Shown here: one piece after another, positions 53,587-61,826 of the stretch | Layout: each line of letters opens with the position of its first letter | Position numbering within the stretch: position 1 is the first letter of the stretch | Origin: a virus | Virus record (IMG/VR): IMGVR_UViG_3300007511_001983 | Span: 1-64,000 of that record | DNA: 64,000 bases | Reading direction: 5' to 3' (one strand) | Position numbers and translations under genes: made by a program | Notes under the pieces: model-generated | What the model saw: the letters and a program-made list of their open reading frames with translations, nothing else | Database searches by the model: none | Told to the model about the DNA's origin: nothing

Positions 53587-53814
53587 ATGATTGATATTCA
53601 TTACAACGACTTCAAAACCGGAGACATGGTTCAAATGCTAAGCACGGATGCATTTGGTATCGTTACTGTAGTTGATGTTGATGATGCTGGCACAAACTTT
53701 TATTACGTTATGTGGATGTCTGGTGAAGATCTTGTTTCTCCGCCCTTCGAAGATATCGCGTGGGGTGAAGACTTGACTTTGATTTCGCGAGGAGACAAAA
53801 ATGAAAAAAGGTGA
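53587..53814 (+). CDS. G-D-L-V family small protein (array 6)
   Basis: 75 residues. FKTGDMVQML, DAFGIVTVV and NFYYVMWMSGE. Overlaps the next gene by 14 bases. Confidence 0.58.
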   Translation: MIDIHYNDFKTGDMVQMLSTDAFGIVTVVDVDDAGTNFYYVMWMSGEDLVSPPFEDIAWGEDLTLISRGDKNEKR

Positions 53815-54022
53815 TCTAGTCTGGGCGACAAGGGTGTGGTCTGGCAAGACTGGCACAGTTGGAATATGGAAAGAGGTTGAGCCTTTGCTGGCAGTAATCT
53901 GCGATGTTGATGTTTCACTTGAGTATGAAGAAGACGAATTAGGCTATAGGCTGTTGATTGACGGAAAGAAGAGCGATGCAATTTACTGCGAGTCAGATCT
54001 GGAGTTGGTAGAAAATGCTTAA
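53801..54022 (+). CDS. G-D-L-V family small protein (array 7)
   Basis: 73 residues after AGGAG. MKKGDLVWA, GKTGTVGIW and YRLLIDGKKSD. Acidic loop near residue 50. Confidence 0.62.
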   Translation: MKKGDLVWATRVWSGKTGTVGIWKEVEPLLAVICDVDVSLEYEEDELGYRLLIDGKKSDAIYCESDLELVENA

Positions 54023-54209
54023 ACCCGGCGATCTCGTTCAAATTAGAGACACCCCCTCGACTGGCCCATTCAAAGGTTTTGTTACTAAAGTTGAATCAGG
54101 GTTTTATAAGAGCCACGATGGGGTGTTTTGTTCTCGTCTAACAATCCTTTGGAGTGATGGTTCAAAGACTAGCGATCCTGAACCCTATGTTTGTAAGATC
54201 GATGTTTAA
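54015..54209 (+). CDS. G-D-L-V family small protein (array 8)
   Basis: 64 residues. MLKPGDLVQIRD, FKGFVTKVE and LTILWSDGSKTS, a compact member. Overlaps both neighbours by 8 bases. Confidence 0.62.
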   Translation: MLKPGDLVQIRDTPSTGPFKGFVTKVESGFYKSHDGVFCSRLTILWSDGSKTSDPEPYVCKIDV

Positions 54210-54405
54210 GCCCGGAGACTTCATCAAAGTCAATATATCAGATCAACAATTCCTTCCAAGCTGGCTTCAAGGAAAACTTGCGGTAGTTATAAAAAAGAGG
54301 GATGCACAAGGACCCAGTGAAAATAATTTATACCGTGTTCTAATAAAGGGCGAGCAATGGGTCGTTGCTGAAAAACACTCGTGGAGGATCGATGAAAGAT
54401 TCTAA
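54202..54405 (+). CDS. G-D-L-V family small protein (array 9)
   Basis: 67 residues from ATG 54202. MFKPGDFIKVN, GKLAVVIKK and YRVLIKGEQWVV. Confidence 0.62.
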   Translation: MFKPGDFIKVNISDQQFLPSWLQGKLAVVIKKRDAQGPSENNLYRVLIKGEQWVVAEKHSWRIDERF

Positions 54406-54637
54406 TAGCAGCCAGGCACTTGTCAAAGGCGACATGGTCAAATACACGGGAAACTGGGACGGTTCAAAGTTCAAGCATGGTATCGTTATTGAAGGGCCAT
54501 TCGTGATGGATTTTGCGTTCTCCGTTGCTGGAAAAGAAGCAGAACCTGAATTTGTCAATGTTAAGTGGTGGAAAACTGACGGAACAATCAGAACCCAGAC
54601 AGATTCAATCTATAATCTGGTGAAGGTTAATGAATAA
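54392..54637 (+). CDS. G-D-L-V family small protein (array 10)
   Basis: 81 residues from ATG 54392 after GTGGAGG. LVKGDMVKYTG after a short polar leader; KHGIVIEG and FVNVKWWKTDG. Confidence 0.58.
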   Translation: MKDSNSSQALVKGDMVKYTGNWDGSKFKHGIVIEGPFVMDFAFSVAGKEAEPEFVNVKWWKTDGTIRTQTDSIYNLVKVNE

Positions 54638-54638
54638 T

Positions 54639-54666
54639 GTGTAAACCGCAGAGGGTTACATATAAT
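54639..54666 (+). promoter_or_regulatory. GTGTAAAC-N14-TATAAT promoter
   Basis: GTGTAAAC at 54639-54646 and TATAAT at 54661-54666; second promoter inside the array, before the ATG at 54686. Confidence 0.6.
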
Positions 54667-54685
54667 ACCTATAAAGGATTCATAT

Positions 54686-54961
54686 ATGAAAAAAGGTGAC
54701 TTAGTTTATTTCTCAGAAGTCAAAGCAAAGCCCGATGACTACATCAACTCTCCTCGATTCTGGTCTGACGAAGACGATCAAAGGATTCAGCCGGGCACAA
54801 AGGGCATGATCATATCCTCAGAGATCATAGAGTGCCCACCAGGTGATTTCGACCCTCTAAATGAGTTTCCATACACAGTATTCACTGTCCTTCTAGAAGA
54901 CGGTGTCATGACCCGTGGCTGGACAGCGGGGGCGTTGATCAAGCTCCCAGAGATCAAATGA
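54686..54961 (+). CDS. G-D-L-V family small protein (array 11)
   Basis: 91 residues. MKKGDLVYFSE, GTKGMIISS and FTVLLEDGV, with an insertion between first and second strands. Confidence 0.6.
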   Translation: MKKGDLVYFSEVKAKPDDYINSPRFWSDEDDQRIQPGTKGMIISSEIIECPPGDFDPLNEFPYTVFTVLLEDGVMTRGWTAGALIKLPEIK

Positions 54962-55164
54962 TCATACAAGGCGACCTAGTCAGAATTCAAACCGGATTAC
55001 CTCCTTCACCGTATTACAATAGTGTTATGTCAAAAAAGGCATTTGAAAACCCAATGTTTGTTACAGGTTTAATCTTTAGATACGACCAAAAATTATACGC
55101 AAAAGTTTTAAATGCAGACAAGAAACTAATAGACGTCTATATCGAACATTTGGAGAAGATATAA
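54958..55164 (+). CDS. G-D-L-V family small protein (array 12)
   Basis: 68 residues, ATGA overlap with the previous gene. MIIQGDLVRIQ, VTGLIFRYD and YAKVLNADKKLI. Confidence 0.6.
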   Translation: MIIQGDLVRIQTGLPPSPYYNSVMSKKAFENPMFVTGLIFRYDQKLYAKVLNADKKLIDVYIEHLEKI

Positions 55165-55331
55165 TGAAAAACACATTCAAACCGGGAGATCTTGTACAAA
55201 TGATGTTTGGGCCAGAACATGAACCCGGGATTATAGTTGAAAAATCAAACACCAGCTTATTTCGTGTGCTTATTAGTGGTGAAATCTATCGATCGTCTGA
55301 ATCAATGCTGACGCATGCCCAAGATGAATAG
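55164..55331 (+). CDS. G-D-L-V family small protein (array 13)
   Basis: 55 residues, ATG overlapping the previous stop by one base (TAATG). FKPGDLVQMM, EPGIIVEKS and FRVLISGEIYR; one of the shortest members. Confidence 0.6.
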   Translation: MKNTFKPGDLVQMMFGPEHEPGIIVEKSNTSLFRVLISGEIYRSSESMLTHAQDE

Positions 55332-55584
55332 GTTCACCCCCGGCGACCTAATCCAGGTATTCGACAATTCAGCCCTTGCAAACCGACAACCATATCCAGT
55401 TATCCATCCATATCACAAACAAAAGGGTATCGTAATCAAAACACTTGTAATCCAGGATCCCGAAAGGACATCATCATTCGACGCATTGATGAGCGCGATC
55501 TCGGGTGAATGGCTTGTAGAATGCTTGATTGATGGGGAAATTACCTCTATTGAACCAGAATATCTTAGGCTGGCAGATCAATGA
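55315..55584 (+). CDS. G-D-L-V family small protein (array 14)
   Basis: 89 residues. FTPGDLIQVFD near residue 8, KGIVIKTLV and WLVECLIDGEITS. ATG 55324 is an alternative start. Long insertion between strands. Confidence 0.58.
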   Translation: MPKMNRFTPGDLIQVFDNSALANRQPYPVIHPYHKQKGIVIKTLVIQDPERTSSFDALMSAISGEWLVECLIDGEITSIEPEYLRLADQ

Positions 55585-55796
55585 AACCAGGGGATCTTGT
55601 CTCATCAGCCATTAATCTGCTATATAGAGGAATAATCTTATCACGTGAAGAGGATGACTATAAACAAAATGATTCATACGATCAAACACACTCAGTTAAA
55701 AAGTTCGAAACGTTCCAGGTTTTCTGGTTTGCAGATCGAAAAATATTTAAACACTCACCGCAACAACTGATTCCTGTAAAAGATGTCGCCGAGTAG
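55581..55796 (+). CDS. G-D-L-V family small protein (array 15)
   Basis: 71 residues. MKPGDLVSSA, YRGIILSRE and FQVFWFADRKIF. Confidence 0.58.
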   Translation: MKPGDLVSSAINLLYRGIILSREEDDYKQNDSYDQTHSVKKFETFQVFWFADRKIFKHSPQQLIPVKDVAE

Positions 55797-55808
55797 ATAT
55801 AATAAAAA

Positions 55809-56060
55809 ATGGTGGGTTTCGTAACAATGTTCAAAGACGAGGAAGACAAACTGCAACCTGGTGATATGGTCAAGGTAGGATTCTTTCCGCCTCACAAAAA
55901 AGTCACTGGGCTATACATCACGACCGGCGTAATCGTCGAGAGGTTCAAGACAAAGGGTGATCGACTCGGGAAAGACAGGTTTAAAGTTCTCGTTGAAGGA
56001 AAGCTATTCAAGACACCTCACATCAAACTAATCGAGAAGATAGAAGATGAAGAGCTTTAA
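55809..56060 (+). CDS. G-D-L-V family small protein (array 16)
   Basis: 83 residues (ATG 55827 also possible). LQPGDMVKVGFF, TGVIVERF and FKVLVEGKLFKT. Basic overall. Confidence 0.58.
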   Translation: MVGFVTMFKDEEDKLQPGDMVKVGFFPPHKKVTGLYITTGVIVERFKTKGDRLGKDRFKVLVEGKLFKTPHIKLIEKIEDEEL

Positions 56061-56244
56061 AAAAGGTGATCTGGTTCGGTCAATCATGTCACACTACTTC
56101 TCAACTGTCACGATTGAGGCTGGAGACATAGGGTTTGTTACAAAAATAAACGTAGAGCCAGGAATAACGACTGCGATCTGCCTAATCAACGGTGTCAATG
56201 ATACTGAGTTCTATTTTGAAGAGTTGGAGTTGGCAAATGGTTAA
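56047..56244 (+). CDS. G-D-L-V family small protein (array 17)
   Basis: 65 residues. FKKGDLVRSIM, GDIGFVTKIN and AICLINGVND. Confidence 0.6.
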   Translation: MKSFKKGDLVRSIMSHYFSTVTIEAGDIGFVTKINVEPGITTAICLINGVNDTEFYFEELELANG

Positions 56245-56512
56245 AGGATCTTTCGTCAAAATAATGGATCAAAACGGATCTACTATCGATAGCAAAATCT
56301 ATATCGAAGAAGTGATCCCATACGAGATGCTAAAGAAAGAACCCGATAACGAACACATAAAAGATCGAGTTGTGTCTTGTCGTATGAAGATGACAACTTA
56401 TGATACTGAGGGAAAGCACTTCAATCACAGGCATCACGCAGTTCTTGCGGAAGGTCAAATAAAATACTATAATACGAGTTACTTCACATTGATGCCTGCG
56501 GAGGAATCATGA
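56237..56512 (+). CDS. G-D-L-V family small protein (array 18, diverged)
   Basis: 91 residues from ATG 56237. MVKGSFVKIMD replaces the Asp of the motif by Ser; AVLAEGQIKYY gives the last strand. Long middle insertion. Confidence 0.52.
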   Translation: MVKGSFVKIMDQNGSTIDSKIYIEEVIPYEMLKKEPDNEHIKDRVVSCRMKMTTYDTEGKHFNHRHHAVLAEGQIKYYNTSYFTLMPAEES

Positions 56513-56718
56513 ACAGAGGTGATCTCGTAAGATGCTACGTTCACCCTGATAAGTTCATCCACAAAAGCAAGATCAAAGATATCGTTGGTGTCTTGATTAG
56601 TCATAAAAGGTTTAAGTCGAAGATCACCAAAAACTGGGATAATGAGTTTCAAGTTTTGTCACAAGGTAAGATCCGACGAGTAACTACTGAGCTATATAAG
56701 ATTGAGAAAATAGAATGA
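56509..56718 (+). CDS. G-D-L-V family small protein (array 19)
   Basis: 69 residues. MNRGDLVRCYV, DIVGVLISHK and FQVLSQGKIRRV; basic. Confidence 0.6.
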   Translation: MNRGDLVRCYVHPDKFIHKSKIKDIVGVLISHKRFKSKITKNWDNEFQVLSQGKIRRVTTELYKIEKIE

Positions 56719-56945
56719 ACAACTACTTCCGTGGTGATATTATAAAGATAGTAGAGCTCTATCAGGACAGAGAGACGCTGTATTGGAATCCGATCAGAGA
56801 TACAGTAGGCTTGTTGTTGGAGGAAATCGACGATGATCTGATGCAGGTGTTGGTTGCTGGCAGAAAAGAGACACATGATATCGGGCGAGGGCCCTACACG
56901 AGATACAAAGTGGAAGTGATAAGCAAAGGAAACATCAATGAATAA
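56715..56945 (+). CDS. G-D-L-V family small protein (array 20)
   Basis: 76 residues. YFRGDIIKIVE, DTVGLLLEEID and MQVLVAGRKET. Last of the contiguous block; the next gene starts inside its end. Confidence 0.58.
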   Translation: MNNYFRGDIIKIVELYQDRETLYWNPIRDTVGLLLEEIDDDLMQVLVAGRKETHDIGRGPYTRYKVEVISKGNINE

Positions 56946-57105
56946 CGAAGATAGAGAGACAGCATACTTGCACCAGGTCAGTGATATCCTGAATGAACTC
57001 CGAGATGTGCTAGCAGTAACACATGAGTATCACGGAGATCTGAGGTCCTTGCGCAAGCTGATGAATGAGTTTGATGATTGTAACTATGGTTCAAACCTTA
57101 GCTAG
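56938..57105 (+). CDS. Small helical acidic protein
   Basis: 55 residues, ATG overlapping the previous gene. Helical and acidic with no G-D-L-V motif. Overlaps the GIY-YIG gene start. Confidence 0.5.
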   Translation: MNNEDRETAYLHQVSDILNELRDVLAVTHEYHGDLRSLRKLMNEFDDCNYGSNLS

Positions 57106-57343
57106 CTGGTACGTGTATCTGGTGAAATGTGGCGATGGTTCTCTTTACTGCGGTATCACGACAAACATTGAGCGACGATTAAAGGAACACAACTCCGGCT
57201 CAAAGGGTGCCAAATATACACGATCTCGCCGCCCAGTCAGCTTAGTTCACGTCGAGCCATCAGAAAACCGATCGACTGCATCACGCCGGGAGGCACAAAT
57301 CAAAAAGTTGACACGCAAGCAGAAAGAAGAGCTGATTAAATGA
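57086..57343 (+). CDS. GIY-YIG nuclease-domain protein (YhbQ-like)
   Basis: 85 residues from ATG 57086. WYVYLVKCGDGSLYCGITTNIERRLKEH is the GIY-YIG core (here YVY...YCGIT) with conserved Arg, and the C-terminal Glu sits in SRREAQIKKL. Single-domain proteins of this size are UvrC-like/YhbQ family. It lacks a DNA-binding domain typical of homing endonucleases. Confidence 0.85.
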   Translation: MVQTLASWYVYLVKCGDGSLYCGITTNIERRLKEHNSGSKGAKYTRSRRPVSLVHVEPSENRSTASRREAQIKKLTRKQKEELIK

Positions 57344-58044
57344 CACGCAAATATAAGACTGAGCAGGTTTATTACAGTGATTGGAATGATAAACTCGCGC
57401 CAGGGCATGAAGATTACTGGAACAAGATTAGCATCATCGCTGAGTGGATCGGATATGCGCTGGAAGCATCAATCTCAGGCTATAGTCCGATGTGGAATCA
57501 TCTTGCAACCATCACAGTTCAGCAGACCAAAGAAAAGTTCGGCCAGGCAAGAGTACACACTAACCTTGCTACCCACGAACATGTTGAGCAGCAGTGGAAA
57601 GAAGACCTCACCGATGCCAAGGAAAAGAACAATAGATATCATCGATGGGTGTCCGGCGATCTTGATGAGGAGAACCACAAGGAAATCACGCCGCACATTC
57701 TCAGCTCATTTAAATACAATACCTACCCACTCGATGAACCTACACTTGAAGAGCATGAACAACAATGTCGTGAATATGATTCTGCGCATTATCGACACGT
57801 ATATCAGCAGGCATTTACACTCTGGCCTGAATATGAATACGCAATCTGGTCCGGCGCTGATCACCCCAACTACTTGTTCAATGATATCGAGGAGCTCGAA
57901 GAATACTATGCTAAGCAAGTCGATGATATAAATGAAAGTAGCTACCTAACTGACGATGACAAAGTTGTAGCAACTACCCGATACGAAGAAGAAAAGGCAT
58001 ATGCAATGACTGTCTGCAGGTTCGGAGATCAAAAGGATGTTTAA
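57340..58044 (+). CDS. Hypothetical protein in the small-gene cluster
   Basis: 234 residues, ATGA overlap with the GIY-YIG gene. Charged and aromatic-rich; a TITVQQTKEKFGQARVHT segment is similar in style to phage proteins of unknown function. No enzymatic motif recognised. Confidence 0.55.
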   Translation: MTRKYKTEQVYYSDWNDKLAPGHEDYWNKISIIAEWIGYALEASISGYSPMWNHLATITVQQTKEKFGQARVHTNLATHEHVEQQWKEDLTDAKEKNNRYHRWVSGDLDEENHKEITPHILSSFKYNTYPLDEPTLEEHEQQCREYDSAHYRHVYQQAFTLWPEYEYAIWSGADHPNYLFNDIEELEEYYAKQVDDINESSYLTDDDKVVATTRYEEEKAYAMTVCRFGDQKDV

Positions 58045-58198
58045 AGTCGGCGCCAAAGTTCACCACAAGTCAGCAACGCATCGAATCGGCAAAGTTATTC
58101 AGTCATGCGACTCGGGGCCCTGCAAAATTCTGTGGGAAGGAAATACAAAAGCAGTATGGATTCATGAGCATGCACTGATTCTTTGTGAGACCAAATGA
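58037..58198 (+). CDS. Small G-x-x-V barrel-like protein
   Basis: 53 residues overlapping the genes on both sides. FKVGAKVHHKS, RIGKVIQS and CKILWEGNTKAVW follow the array family plan, with the Asp of the motif replaced by Ala. Confidence 0.5.
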   Translation: MFKVGAKVHHKSATHRIGKVIQSCDSGPCKILWEGNTKAVWIHEHALILCETK

Positions 58199-58935
58199 GC
58201 ATAGGCAAGACAGTTAATGATCTGTATCAGCTCCTCGGGCTTGAGCATCCACGCATCTGGACCAAGTCAAAGATCAAGCACAATAAAATGGGAGGATATT
58301 CTGAGTGCAACTATATGCGACAAACCGGTCGATCTACGCTTAATTGTTTGACTGCGATTGCCCACTTGATGACGGGTGACGATGTCTTGATCCCTGTCCC
58401 AATCGCTCATAGTAAGCGAGTTCAATCCACATTTATTGAAAACATCCTAGCAAAGCTGTCAATCCCAGTCAAAAAATCAAAACGATCGTCAGGCTATCTA
58501 CAAATTGCGGATGGTGCACAAGTTCATTTTGCCTCAATGTCAAGATTGCGCAGATCAGGGGTCACTCATCAGACAGGCCTAGGCGAAGAGCTGAGAGGAA
58601 GAACTGTCGATGTAATCCTTCCAGACAATGCTCTCTTCGATATAATTAATACGACACCGGTGATTGAAGAACGACCCGACGAATTAGTGTTTCTTGACGA
58701 GTGTGAACGTGTATTAGATTACGAGAAAAGAACGATGATAGATACAAAAACATTCACAACAAATTATGGCGAGGTGTTCAGAAACGGTGACCTGATAGAA
58801 CACGGCGATTCAGCAGCAATGATCATAAATCTGTATGAAGGTCGATACAATATGACTGTCCTTATCGACGGCCAAAAGAGATCATGGGTTCGCCAAGATT
58901 TAAATTTGATGCTTAAATGCACTGACGAGGATTGA
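58195..58935 (+). CDS. P-loop-like protein with C-terminal G-D-L-V domain
   Basis: 246 residues. The N-terminal region has RQTGRSTLNCLTAIAHL, a P-loop-like segment, then LIPVPIAHSKRV and FLDECERVL, possibly Walker-B-like, as in small NTPases or terminase-type folds. The last 55 residues carry FRNGDLIEHGD, AMIINLYEG and MTVLIDGQKR, the same small-barrel domain as the array proteins. Fusion suggests the domain is a functional module. Confidence 0.5.
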   Translation: MSIGKTVNDLYQLLGLEHPRIWTKSKIKHNKMGGYSECNYMRQTGRSTLNCLTAIAHLMTGDDVLIPVPIAHSKRVQSTFIENILAKLSIPVKKSKRSSGYLQIADGAQVHFASMSRLRRSGVTHQTGLGEELRGRTVDVILPDNALFDIINTTPVIEERPDELVFLDECERVLDYEKRTMIDTKTFTTNYGEVFRNGDLIEHGDSAAMIINLYEGRYNMTVLIDGQKRSWVRQDLNLMLKCTDED

Positions 58936-58960
58936 ACACCGACCACCCGTAGGTTATAAT
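58932..58960 (+). promoter_or_regulatory. TTGAACAC-N15-TATAAT promoter
   Basis: TTGAACAC at 58932-58939 overlaps the preceding stop; TATAAT at 58955-58960; precedes the ATG at 58981. Confidence 0.5.
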
Positions 58961-58980
58961 AATACATAATGGAGGTGTCT

Positions 58981-59463
58981 ATGGCTAACCTGAAGTGTAG
59001 CATTCTAACATCTGATCGTAAAGAGGAGTTCAAGGATGCATTCAAGCATGCTCGATCATTCTCAGACTACGACCTGACCCAGCATTCAGAGTCAGTATAC
59101 TTTGCAAACACCAAATCACCTTACCTTTTTTGGTCTCATGCCGACTACCCGCTGGTCCTAGCGGGCGATGGGCGCAAGACAAACTTAAGCAAGATCGGCA
59201 AGTTCACCGGCGGCATGGACGAGGTGATTGAAGCACTCGACGTCATGACCTTCTTGCTTACACGCGAGAACGCATACATTCTGCACCTCGACCCGCATAC
59301 CAAAGATCTCTATCGGACAATGGTGCCCAAGATCCGCAAGGTCCAGGTCACCAAAGAGCTCAAGGGCCTCAAGACGATGTCTGAACTCGAAGATCTGCGA
59401 GAGGTCAAACGAAAAGAATACGAGGCCAAGAAAGCTGACGCAGAGGCAGAAGTAGAGGCATGA
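58981..59463 (+). CDS. Hypothetical protein
   Basis: 160 residues from ATG 58981 just after GGAGGTG. Mixed alpha/beta, with a charged helical tail (about residues 130-158). No family recognised. Promoter and ribosome site suggest an expressed first gene of a new transcript. Confidence 0.55.
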   Translation: MANLKCSILTSDRKEEFKDAFKHARSFSDYDLTQHSESVYFANTKSPYLFWSHADYPLVLAGDGRKTNLSKIGKFTGGMDEVIEALDVMTFLLTRENAYILHLDPHTKDLYRTMVPKIRKVQVTKELKGLKTMSELEDLREVKRKEYEAKKADAEAEVEA

Positions 59464-59579
59464 CCCCGCAAGAACTAGTTGGTATCATTACACTAACAAT
59501 CATCGCCGGCATTGCATTGCAGATTCACATACTCAGAATGCTGTCTCGCAAGAACAAAGACGACGATGAATCTAAATAA
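59460..59579 (+). CDS. Tiny single-helix membrane protein
   Basis: 39 residues, ATGA overlap. One hydrophobic helix (about residues 7-26) followed by RMLSRKNKDDD. Typical of small phage membrane peptides; role unknown. Confidence 0.45.
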   Translation: MTPQELVGIITLTIIAGIALQIHILRMLSRKNKDDDESK

Positions 59580-59811
59580 GAAGCAGCAGATTCTACTCGA
59601 CAACACGTTTGCAGATGCAAAAGAGTTCTTAGCAAATCGTGCCCCTCATCTGACAAAAGAGGATATCTCAAACGAGCTTAGGTGGTTCGGGCAATATGAT
59701 ATAATTGAAAAGAAAGCCGGATACCCTGAGTCACTCAAGCTTATGTGGTATTGGCGCGAGATGGCAGATGAATTGCTAGAAGGAATAGAAGAAGATGAAC
59801 AAAACCAATAA
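59566..59811 (+). CDS. Small helical hypothetical protein
   Basis: 81 residues from ATG 59566. Helical, acidic end. Overlaps both neighbours. Confidence 0.5.
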   Translation: MNLNKKQQILLDNTFADAKEFLANRAPHLTKEDISNELRWFGQYDIIEKKAGYPESLKLMWYWREMADELLEGIEEDEQNQ

Positions 59812-60265
59812 GCAAAAGTTTAAAGACCTAGCTGATCTCGCTATAGAGATAGCAAAAGAAAACACTGTCCCATGGTTGAAGAGCCGAGTCACTGAACTTG
59901 AAGATGAGCTTTTGTGCATAGAGGGTAGTTTAATTGCTGAAGAGGGTGAAACGAGAGCTTTAAAAGGCGAGCTTGAGGAAGTTAATCATCTTTGGGCGAT
60001 CTGCAGTGACCGCCTCGACTGGCTCGAAGAAAAGATGGAAGTATATGAAAAGCATTCCGGCACCGTGCTAAGGATGCACTCAGATTACTACCGCGAGTTC
60101 TTTGACATCAAAGAAGATTATGCTTATAAAAGTTCAGGCAAATCCAGGCCAGCAAATACGGCAAGGGTAACGAAAGAATTCCAAATGATCCTGGACGACG
60201 GAATGGTTCGTGCAGCCAAAAAATGGGCAGGCAAAGATAGGGAAGGGGGTGATGAAGATGAGTGA
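59795..60265 (+). CDS. Coiled-coil hypothetical protein
   Basis: 156 residues; a strong coiled-coil pattern across about residues 20-90 (VTELEDELLCIEGSL, ALKGELEEVNHLW). Basic C-terminal part. No known family. Confidence 0.5.
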   Translation: MNKTNKQKFKDLADLAIEIAKENTVPWLKSRVTELEDELLCIEGSLIAEEGETRALKGELEEVNHLWAICSDRLDWLEEKMEVYEKHSGTVLRMHSDYYREFFDIKEDYAYKSSGKSRPANTARVTKEFQMILDDGMVRAAKKWAGKDREGGDEDE

Positions 60266-60491
60266 GATTCAAAAAGGAGATCTGGTGAGATTAACACCCA
60301 TTAATAATAACGATGTTCTATCCGTATTCACCGTGAACAGCTCTCCTATGATCGGAACTGTGATAGAACTTAACACAGAAACGGATGGAGGATTCTCGCT
60401 ATCTGGACATGGGCACGCAACATATCTGGCTGGTGGCGAGTTGAAAATCCTAGATAAGGGAATGTGGCGCGCGAAGAAAATAAAAGAATGA
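60258..60491 (+). CDS. G-D-L-V family small protein
   Basis: 77 residues from ATG 60258 after GGAAGGGGGTG (ATG 60252 is possible). IQKGDLVRLTP, MIGTVIELN and later GGELKILDKG. Member separated from the main array block. Confidence 0.55.
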   Translation: MSEIQKGDLVRLTPINNNDVLSVFTVNSSPMIGTVIELNTETDGGFSLSGHGHATYLAGGELKILDKGMWRAKKIKE

Positions 60492-60892
60492 GCGAGAGTA
60501 AAGAGATCAGCGATGTGCGATGGTTAGAACACGGCAAAGAAGGGTATCTGATGCAATTCTGCACAATAGATGATAAGGTACACCAGCGAGATCCTACAGA
60601 ATATTCAGTAATGATTATGAACGCAATGAGTACCCCCATGGATCTAGCGGTATTAAAAGAGGGAGGTGAGAATGGAGAACCACCCAGATTACCATCCCTA
60701 AATGATATCCCTTGGAGTGAACTTCACGATGGGTTCAAGGAGGCACTTCGTGAGTATAGGGTGTTCGGAGATGATACAAGGGTGATTCGTAGAATGTGGT
60801 TTCGTGAAGATAATGGTGATATAGTTCCAGTTATCGTTAAGAGTGAGAATAGTGTGGAAGTTGGTTTATTCGCCGAGGGCGTTGAGAAATGA
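60488..60892 (+). CDS. Hypothetical protein
   Basis: 134 residues from ATG 60488 overlapping the previous stop. Aromatic and acidic, no recognised motif. Confidence 0.5.
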   Translation: MSESKEISDVRWLEHGKEGYLMQFCTIDDKVHQRDPTEYSVMIMNAMSTPMDLAVLKEGGENGEPPRLPSLNDIPWSELHDGFKEALREYRVFGDDTRVIRRMWFREDNGDIVPVIVKSENSVEVGLFAEGVEK

Positions 60893-61593
60893 GTGCCTCT
60901 GACGAAATCCTACACAATTACACCCTAAACATGGCCAAAGATCACGGCCCGTCATCATACAAAGATGACAAAATGCCCGGAACATATATGGCCGAAACCG
61001 ACGAAGATCAGATCGTGGAAGATATGCTCAACGCTGTCGTTAAGAAGGTTCGTAATCAGACACTAGAAGACCACAAAGAGTTCGGAGACATGTGGAACAA
61101 TCCAGTTAAAAATACTGACCCCAAAGAGATCTTCACCCCAAAGTTCGTCTCAATCCATAATGAAGATGCTAAGTTCTATCCCGTCAGCAAAGGTGACCTA
61201 GTTGAGATCCCGAATCCCGAAGATCCAAATGAAAGCTACAAAGGTGTTCTAATCGATATCTTGAAGCCAAATCCTGCCTGGATCCTCGATCAAAACGATC
61301 AAATGTCAGCGCCCTCAAGCTTGCCAGAAGATATTAAAAAAGCTATGAACGAATCATCTGGGCGTAGCGATAAACACGATATCTACTGGGAATTAAACGA
61401 CGATCAACGAACTGATAAGATGACTCACGAATCTTTGTATGAAGTTCTGGCAAACTCAAAAGTATATAGATTCAGATCAAACAAGATCCGAAAGGTTGGT
61501 GCAACTAAGCTTGTTAACGAAGAAGCCAAGATTGAACAACCCTCAGAGATGAGCTTTCACGGGATGATGGACGCAATGGGAATTACAGGATGA
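60889..61593 (+). CDS. Protein with internal G-D-L-V domain
   Basis: 234 residues. About residues 95-130 contain FYPVSKGDLVEI and YKGVLIDIL, the family motif, in an otherwise unrecognised acidic protein. Shows that the motif occurs also inside larger proteins. Confidence 0.5.
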   Translation: MSASDEILHNYTLNMAKDHGPSSYKDDKMPGTYMAETDEDQIVEDMLNAVVKKVRNQTLEDHKEFGDMWNNPVKNTDPKEIFTPKFVSIHNEDAKFYPVSKGDLVEIPNPEDPNESYKGVLIDILKPNPAWILDQNDQMSAPSSLPEDIKKAMNESSGRSDKHDIYWELNDDQRTDKMTHESLYEVLANSKVYRFRSNKIRKVGATKLVNEEAKIEQPSEMSFHGMMDAMGITG

Positions 61594-61793
61594 TCAACTA
61601 CAGCTTCAAACCGGGTGATCTCGTATTCTATTATGCTGTAGCAACTCTCGACCCGAGAAATAACAAGCCAACATTCCTAATAAGCGAATGGGAAAACGGG
61701 TTCGTTGGCTTGATCGACGGGAAGAGGCACTACATAAATAAAAATTGCCTATGGCGAAGTCAATACATCAATAACAAGATTGTGTATAATTGA
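61590..61793 (+). CDS. G-D-L-V family small protein
   Basis: 67 residues, ATGA overlap. FKPGDLVFYYA, ENGFVGLIDGKRHYI. Confidence 0.58.
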   Translation: MINYSFKPGDLVFYYAVATLDPRNNKPTFLISEWENGFVGLIDGKRHYINKNCLWRSQYINNKIVYN

Positions 61794-61809
61794 AACTGTG
61801 ATATATAAT
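61782..61809 (+). promoter_or_regulatory. GTGTATAA-N14-TATAAT promoter
   Basis: GTGTATAA at 61782-61789 and TATAAT at 61804-61809, before AGAGG and the rhodanese ATG at 61827. Confidence 0.5.
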
Positions 61810-61826
61810 ATCTACAGAGGATACAG

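Noticed and set aside
52450-56945. Tandem DNA repeats as origin of the small-protein array
   Set aside because: The genes share protein motifs but no obvious repeated DNA, so they are old paralogs and not a recent tandem duplication.
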